A DNA stretch of 10,556 nt, from NCBI GenBank assembly GCA_009693885.1, contig SHWK01000026.1, forward strand, positions 1 through 10,556, given 5' to 3'. This stretch comes from Rickettsiales bacterium. Its GTDB lineage: Bacteria > Pseudomonadota > Alphaproteobacteria > Rickettsiales > UBA1997. Position numbers and translations under genes: made by a program. Shown one piece after another: positions 6,880-10,556 of this stretch. Under the pieces are notes generated by a model that was not told the origin of the DNA, did no database searches, and saw nothing but the letters and a program-made list of their open reading frames with translations. How positions within the stretch are numbered: position 1 is the first letter of the stretch; each line of letters opens with the position of its first letter.

Positions 6880-7383
6880 ATGTTTTTCACAAAAAATTTA
6901 CAAAACAAAGCTTCTGAAATTCTAAAAATCGCAGAGCAAAAAAACCTAAAAATCAGCATAGCAGAATCTTGCACTGGAGGCCTATTAAGCGCCCTATTCA
7001 CCGATATTGACGGATCATCAAAAGTTTTCGATCGCGCCTTCATAACTTACTCAAACCAAGCAAAAATCGAAATGCTGCAAGTAAAAAAAGAATTACTAGA
7101 TAAATATGGTGCAGTCAGTAGCGAGGTAGCCGTAAGCATGGCGCAAGGTGCAATAAAAAATTCTACCGCTGATATAAGTATTGCAATCACTGGAATTGCT
7201 GGCCCTGAAGGTGGATCGTCAGAAAAACCAGTTGGTCTAGTTTATATTTCGATCTTGAATCGCAAACACAAGCAGCGTATTATTACTCGTAAGTTTAATT
7301 TTAGCGGAGACAGAAACGAAGTGCGTAAATCCTCTATAATAGAGGCGCTAGAGGCCATTAAGTTAATTATAACAGAAAATTAA
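6880..7383 (+). CDS. pncC: CinA C-terminal family protein, probable NMN amidohydrolase PncC
   Basis: A 167-residue stand-alone CinA C-terminal domain. In characterised members this enzyme deamidates nicotinamide mononucleotide to nicotinic acid mononucleotide, recycling pyridine nucleotides in the cytoplasm. The hallmarks are SIAESCTGGLLSA (26-38), with the conserved serine and cysteine S30 and C31; the stretch YGAVSSEVAVSMAQGA (76-91); and TGIAGPEGGSSEKPVGLVY (104-122). The N-terminal MoaB-like domain of full CinA is absent, so it resembles E. coli YgaD (about 165 residues) rather than a fragment. It is the first gene of a pair with cysE (one base between stop and next start) and begins 25 bases after element 3. 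The enzymatic assignment is from the family; the link to competence implied by the name cinA is historical and its position after comEC may be coincidental. Confidence 0.92.
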   Translation: MFFTKNLQNKASEILKIAEQKNLKISIAESCTGGLLSALFTDIDGSSKVFDRAFITYSNQAKIEMLQVKKELLDKYGAVSSEVAVSMAQGAIKNSTADISIAITGIAGPEGGSSEKPVGLVYISILNRKHKQRIITRKFNFSGDRNEVRKSSIIEALEAIKLIITEN

Positions 7384-7384
7384 A

Positions 7385-7915
7385 ATGAAAGAATTTTTAG
7401 ACAATATAAAAAAGAAAGATCCTTCCGCAAAAAGTTATTTAGAAATTATCTTATGTTATCCAGGGGTTCATGCAATTTTTTTACATCGCATTGCACATTT
7501 TTTATATAATCTCAAGATCCCTGTTTTACCTCGCTTCATAGCCCATATTTCAAGAATTTTAACTGGAATCGAAATTCATCCAGCAGTAAAAATCGGCAAA
7601 AATTTTTTCATCGATCACGGTTTTGGAGTTGTAATTGGTGAGACGGCGGTTATTGGAAATAATGTTACGATGTATCACGGTGTTACTCTTGGTGGCCGCA
7701 CCATAGAAAAGGTCAAGCGTCATCCAACAATTGAAGATGATGTTATTATAGGTTCTGGTGCAAAAATTATTGGCAATATTGTAATTGGAAAAGGCGCTAA
7801 AATTGGCCCAGCGGCAGTTGTGATTAATAATTTAGCCAGCAATACAACAGTGATAGCTCAAGTGGCAAAAGAACTCACTGCGGCAGAAAAAGGTTGGGTT
7901 GAATATTATATTTGA
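7385..7915 (+). CDS. cysE: Serine O-acetyltransferase (short EpsC/CysE type)
   Basis: A 176-residue hexapeptide-repeat transferase, predicted to acetylate L-serine with acetyl-CoA, giving O-acetylserine for cysteine synthesis. A short helical N-terminus (1-60) leads to the left-handed beta-helix starting at GIEIHPAVKIGKNFFIDHG. D77 and H78 match the catalytic pair, followed by VIGETAVIG (83-91), HGVTLGG (98-104) and RHPTIED (112-118). It lacks the long N-terminal domain of enteric CysE, as in Bacillus-type enzymes, and is somewhat short at the C-terminus. Two departures are visible: the usual GGTGK turn reads GGRTIEK, and the usual GxPAK/R segment near the end is replaced by VIAQVAKEL. It could therefore act on another small acceptor, though serine remains most likely. 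It is coupled to pncC, and its last 10 bases overlap the 3' end of the convergent ileS. Confidence 0.87.
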   Translation: MKEFLDNIKKKDPSAKSYLEIILCYPGVHAIFLHRIAHFLYNLKIPVLPRFIAHISRILTGIEIHPAVKIGKNFFIDHGFGVVIGETAVIGNNVTMYHGVTLGGRTIEKVKRHPTIEDDVIIGSGAKIIGNIVIGKGAKIGPAAVVINNLASNTTVIAQVAKELTAAEKGWVEYYI

Positions 7916-10556
7916 GTCAATCCACTCCAAACAAATTCTGTTGTAAACGGCAATAGTGGTGCGCTCGCTTCGCACATTGTTAACAGCACGCTATATAGCA
8001 CATCATACGCATCTTGCTTATCTTGATCTACTTCACTTTTCCAAAAACGCTGACGACTTCTTCTGATATACCAATTATTTAATGCTTCAAAAAATTGACT
8101 GAATTCTTCGCAAGCAGCAACGGTATCATAATTTTTCATCGCTTCATCAATGCCTGTGGTTGTAGCCTTAAGCTTTGATAAAATATAGCGATCTAATGTG
8201 TTGTTAAAGTTGCGATGATATTCAATTCTCTGCGCTTTAATTCCATCAGAATTTGCGTAAAGACAGAAAAAATTATAAGCATTAATCATCGGCTTGATTG
8301 CTAAACGCAATGTATCATGAAAAGCTTTGCCTTCTTTATCAACGCGCAATTCTTGTCCGCGCATCACTGGTTGAGAAATCATGTAGAAGCGCATGGCATC
8401 TGATCCTACGCTAGAAAAAACTTCCAACGGATCAGCGTAATTTTTAAGACGCTTCGATAATTTTTGCGAATTTTCATCAAGAATTGTGCCGTGGCAAATT
8501 ACATTTTTAAATGGCGCTCGATCAAATAAAGCAGTTGATAAAACCATTAATGTGTAAAACCAGCCGCGAGTTTGCGCAACATATTCTGTGATAAAATCAG
8601 CAGGAAAATTTTGCTCAAACCATTCTTTATTTTCGAACGGATAATGAACTTGCGCATAAGGCATCGAACCGCTTTCAAACCAGCAATCTAGGACATCGGT
8701 GACGCGTTTATATTCTTCGCCATTTTCTTCAAAAATAATATTATCGATAAAGGGGCGGTGTAAATTTGTAACTTTTTTGCCACTTGCTTTTTCAATTTCT
8801 GCCAGTGATCCAAAGACTTTTATTTTGCCAGATTTGCTTCTCCAAACAGGCACGGGGCAGCCCCAGAAGCGGTTGCGCGTGATCGACCAATCGCGAGCTC
8901 CCTCAAGCCATTTGCCAAATTGTCCATCTTTGATATGGTTGGGAATCCAGTTTATTCCTGCTTTTGGCCTTTTTAGCTCATAATAATATTCTTCATAATC
9001 AGTGCCGTGATCACCTTTTGGATAAGAATTTTTGCTTTTGCGCACCAGCTTATAGCTGCATTTTTCTAATACTTTTTGTGAAGCGATATTATCTCTAACA
9101 GTTGCCGAAACAACCATATCTATTGGATAATATTTAAAAGCATAATCAATCAAAGCCTGTGTAATTTCAGTTGCAAAGCCTTGATTCCAGAAGGCTTTAT
9201 CAACTTGATAAGAAATTTCTACGCGTCCATTTTCAAAATTTTCACAATTAGGATTGTAAAAAGCAAAACCAGCAATTGCGATAAAATTATCATTTTTATC
9301 AAAAAATACAAAACGCGGCAAGCCTTGTTTTAAGCGCTCTTCCCAGCATTTTATTGCATAATTAGTGTGATGTTTATCATAAATTGGCGTGCTAGAAAAA
9401 TAGAAATATTTTCTACTTTCTGGATCAGAAAAAATTTCTTGTAATTTATCGAAATGTTTTTCGCCAGCAAGTTCAGCGCGTAGGCGTGGCGTGGTTAGGG
9501 TGAGTGGAAGTTTTGCTTGGTTAAAAACTGGTTTACCAGAGTTTAACTCAACCATGCGATCGCGGATTTTTGTAACTTCAACATACCAAGAACTTACAGC
9601 GCGATAGATTAGTGGGGTATCGGTGCGCCAGCAATGTGGATAATTGTGGAGATATTGTTCGGTCTTAATCCAAGCGCCTGTAGTCTTGAGATAGATTATA
9701 ATATCTTTGTTGGGATTGTTTTCTTTATCATAATGTAATTTTTCATCATAGCCTATAACATTGCGGCCCTTGAGTTTTAGAGTGTATTTGCCTCCATCTT
9801 TATCAGAATATTCAAGATCAAAAATATCATTAGTAAATTTGCCACCTTCATCAACAGGGCAGAGAGTAGGGATGTCGTTGGCTTTGCAAAGCATTTGATC
9901 ATCTTCGCCAAATCCAGGGGCCATGTGGACAATGCCGGTTCCTTCTTCGGTTGTTACGAAATCGCCGTGGAATATTGTGAAAACTTTTTTGCTATTAGCA
10001 GTTTTTTCGTGATTTTTAAAATATGGAAAAAGTGGGATATAGCTTAAGCCAATTAAATCAGAGCCTTGGAAGGTTTTAACAATTTCAATTTCACCAAAAT
10101 CTTTAGTGAATTTTTCAACTAATCCACTTGCTACAACAAATATTTCATCACCCTTTTTGATTGAAGCATATTCAATATTTTTTCCAACAGCCAATCCTAA
10201 ATTTGATGGCAAAGTCCATGCTGTGGTGGTCCAAGCCACTATTTTAACTTTTTTTACATCAGCAAACTCACGCAAAAACTCTGGAACCTTTACAAGCTCA
10301 AACGCTACCGTAACAGCGGCGCTCTCCTTCTGCCTATAAGCATTATCCATCCGTGTCTCAAAATTAGAAACCGGTGTTTGGCAAGCCCAAGAATAAGGCA
10401 TAACCCTAAAATCTTCATACAACAAACCCTTATCAAACAAGCTCTTAAAGGCCCAAATCACCGATTCCATATAATTGATATCCATAGTTTTGTAACCATG
10501 ATCAAAATCAACCCAGCGGCCTTGGCGACCAACATAATTTTTCCACTCATCAGCAT
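7906..10556 (-). CDS. ileS: Isoleucyl-tRNA synthetase (type 2) with internal GNAT domain; 5' end outside window
   Basis: The open frame enters from the right edge (visible from ADEWKNYVGRQGRWVDFD) and ends at TAA 7906-7908; 882 residues are visible. It charges tRNA-Ile with isoleucine. Residues here count from the internal methionine at 10485, which is not the true start. TMDINYMESV and SWACQTPVSNFETR are type 2 (eukaryote-like) signatures. The CP1 editing domain is complete, with WTTTAWTLPSN (85-95) and GTGIVHMAPGFGEDD (182-196). A GNAT domain occupies about 317-509. The core resumes at INWIPNHIKDGQFGKW (511-526), then ARDWSITRNRFWG and the signature loop KLSKR (675-679, usually KMSK). The anticodon-binding helices include NNWYIRRSRQRFW (803-815). 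The protein stops at FVWSGLTQI, about 200 residues short of the family norm, without the C-terminal domain. The HIGH motif is outside the window. Type 2 enzymes are typically mupirocin-insensitive (family knowledge). Confidence 0.97.
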   Translation of the reverse strand, partial: ADEWKNYVGRQGRWVDFDHGYKTMDINYMESVIWAFKSLFDKGLLYEDFRVMPYSWACQTPVSNFETRMDNAYRQKESAAVTVAFELVKVPEFLREFADVKKVKIVAWTTTAWTLPSNLGLAVGKNIEYASIKKGDEIFVVASGLVEKFTKDFGEIEIVKTFQGSDLIGLSYIPLFPYFKNHEKTANSKKVFTIFHGDFVTTEEGTGIVHMAPGFGEDDQMLCKANDIPTLCPVDEGGKFTNDIFDLEYSDKDGGKYTLKLKGRNVIGYDEKLHYDKENNPNKDIIIYLKTTGAWIKTEQYLHNYPHCWRTDTPLIYRAVSSWYVEVTKIRDRMVELNSGKPVFNQAKLPLTLTTPRLRAELAGEKHFDKLQEIFSDPESRKYFYFSSTPIYDKHHTNYAIKCWEERLKQGLPRFVFFDKNDNFIAIAGFAFYNPNCENFENGRVEISYQVDKAFWNQGFATEITQALIDYAFKYYPIDMVVSATVRDNIASQKVLEKCSYKLVRKSKNSYPKGDHGTDYEEYYYELKRPKAGINWIPNHIKDGQFGKWLEGARDWSITRNRFWGCPVPVWRSKSGKIKVFGSLAEIEKASGKKVTNLHRPFIDNIIFEENGEEYKRVTDVLDCWFESGSMPYAQVHYPFENKEWFEQNFPADFITEYVAQTRGWFYTLMVLSTALFDRAPFKNVICHGTILDENSQKLSKRLKNYADPLEVFSSVGSDAMRFYMISQPVMRGQELRVDKEGKAFHDTLRLAIKPMINAYNFFCLYANSDGIKAQRIEYHRNFNNTLDRYILSKLKATTTGIDEAMKNYDTVAACEEFSQFFEALNNWYIRRSRQRFWKSEVDQDKQDAYDVLYSVLLTMCEASAPLLPFTTEFVWSGLTQI
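8959..9537 (-). other. In-frame GNAT (RimJ/RimL-like) acetyltransferase domain inserted in ileS
   Basis: About 193 codons (317-509, counted from the methionine at 10485) lie between MVELN and INWIPNH, segments that are adjacent in ordinary type 2 IleRS. The segment reads as a complete GNAT fold: the opening LTLTTPRLRAEL is the typical first strand; FVFFDKNDNFIAIAGFAFY matches strands 2-3; EISYQVDKAFWNQGFATEIT (423-442) is strand 4 plus the acetyl-CoA pyrophosphate-binding motif with NQGFATE; and VRDNIASQKVLEKCSYKLV (463-481) is the characteristic asparagine-serine helix and following strand. It closes with DYEEYYYELKRP. There is no stop or frameshift at either border and base composition resembles the rest of ileS. 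GNAT proteins move acetyl groups from acetyl-CoA to amines; RimJ/RimL relatives act on protein N-termini or small molecules. The substrate here cannot be told from sequence. Confidence 0.92.

Noticed and set aside
8959..9537. Intein or separate overlapping gene inside ileS
   Set aside because: The insertion has no intein splice-junction residues (no Cys/Ser start and His-Asn end with following Cys/Ser/Thr) and its content matches a GNAT fold; it is in frame with both halves of ileS and has no own stop.
10106..10339. Open frames opposite ileS, ilvB, lpxA and comEC
   Set aside because: They are antisense or shifted shadows of well-identified genes, with compositionally odd translations and no recognisable domains.
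10485..10485. Start codon of ileS at position 10485
   Set aside because: The frame continues upstream to the window edge with conserved IleRS sequence (GRWVDFD and onward), so this methionine is internal and the gene is partial only because of the window.

Overview
The window looks like part of an AT-rich alphaproteobacterial chromosome, most plausibly Rickettsiales or a close relative. The reasons are the low GC content, an eukaryote-like (type 2) isoleucyl-tRNA synthetase, an alphaproteobacterial-style ComEC with no C-terminal metallo-beta-lactamase domain, and a lipid A gene pair next to a DnaQ-type exonuclease. The taxonomic placement is an inference; no rRNA gene or other taxonomic marker is present. 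UGA is used as a stop, so the code is standard. Retention of ilvB/ilvN and cysE suggests less metabolic reduction than in Rickettsia itself.

Layout. Positions 1-1905, minus strand: ilvB (acetolactate synthase large subunit) followed by the first 41 codons of ilvN, running off the left edge. Positions 1906-2037: divergent promoter region. Positions 2038-4009, plus strand: a tight fabZ-lpxA-dnaQ cluster with 1-bp overlap and 2-bp spacing, linking fatty acid/lipid A synthesis with replication proofreading. Positions 4010-4452: a gene-free stretch with two long near-perfect palindromes and a short direct repeat. Positions 4453-6693: comEC, the inner-membrane DNA uptake channel. Positions 6694-6879: a short spacer with a third palindrome. 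Positions 6880-7915, plus strand: pncC (CinA C-terminal family) and cysE, one base apart. Positions 7906-10556, minus strand: ileS, convergent with cysE, its 5' end beyond the right edge.

Two things stand out. First, ileS carries a complete GNAT N-acetyltransferase domain of about 190 residues, inserted in frame between the CP1 editing domain and the second half of the catalytic core; the same protein also stops about 200 residues early, losing the C-terminal domain usual in type 2 IleRS. I know of no described IleRS-GNAT fusion of this kind. Second, comEC is bracketed by two hairpin elements that share a nearly identical central core (30 of 31 bases) while their 30-33 bp stems differ in sequence yet keep their pairing. 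A third palindrome after dnaQ has the same end sequence and appears to have been split by a smaller palindromic insertion. None of the eight visible start codons has a recognisable Shine-Dalgarno sequence.
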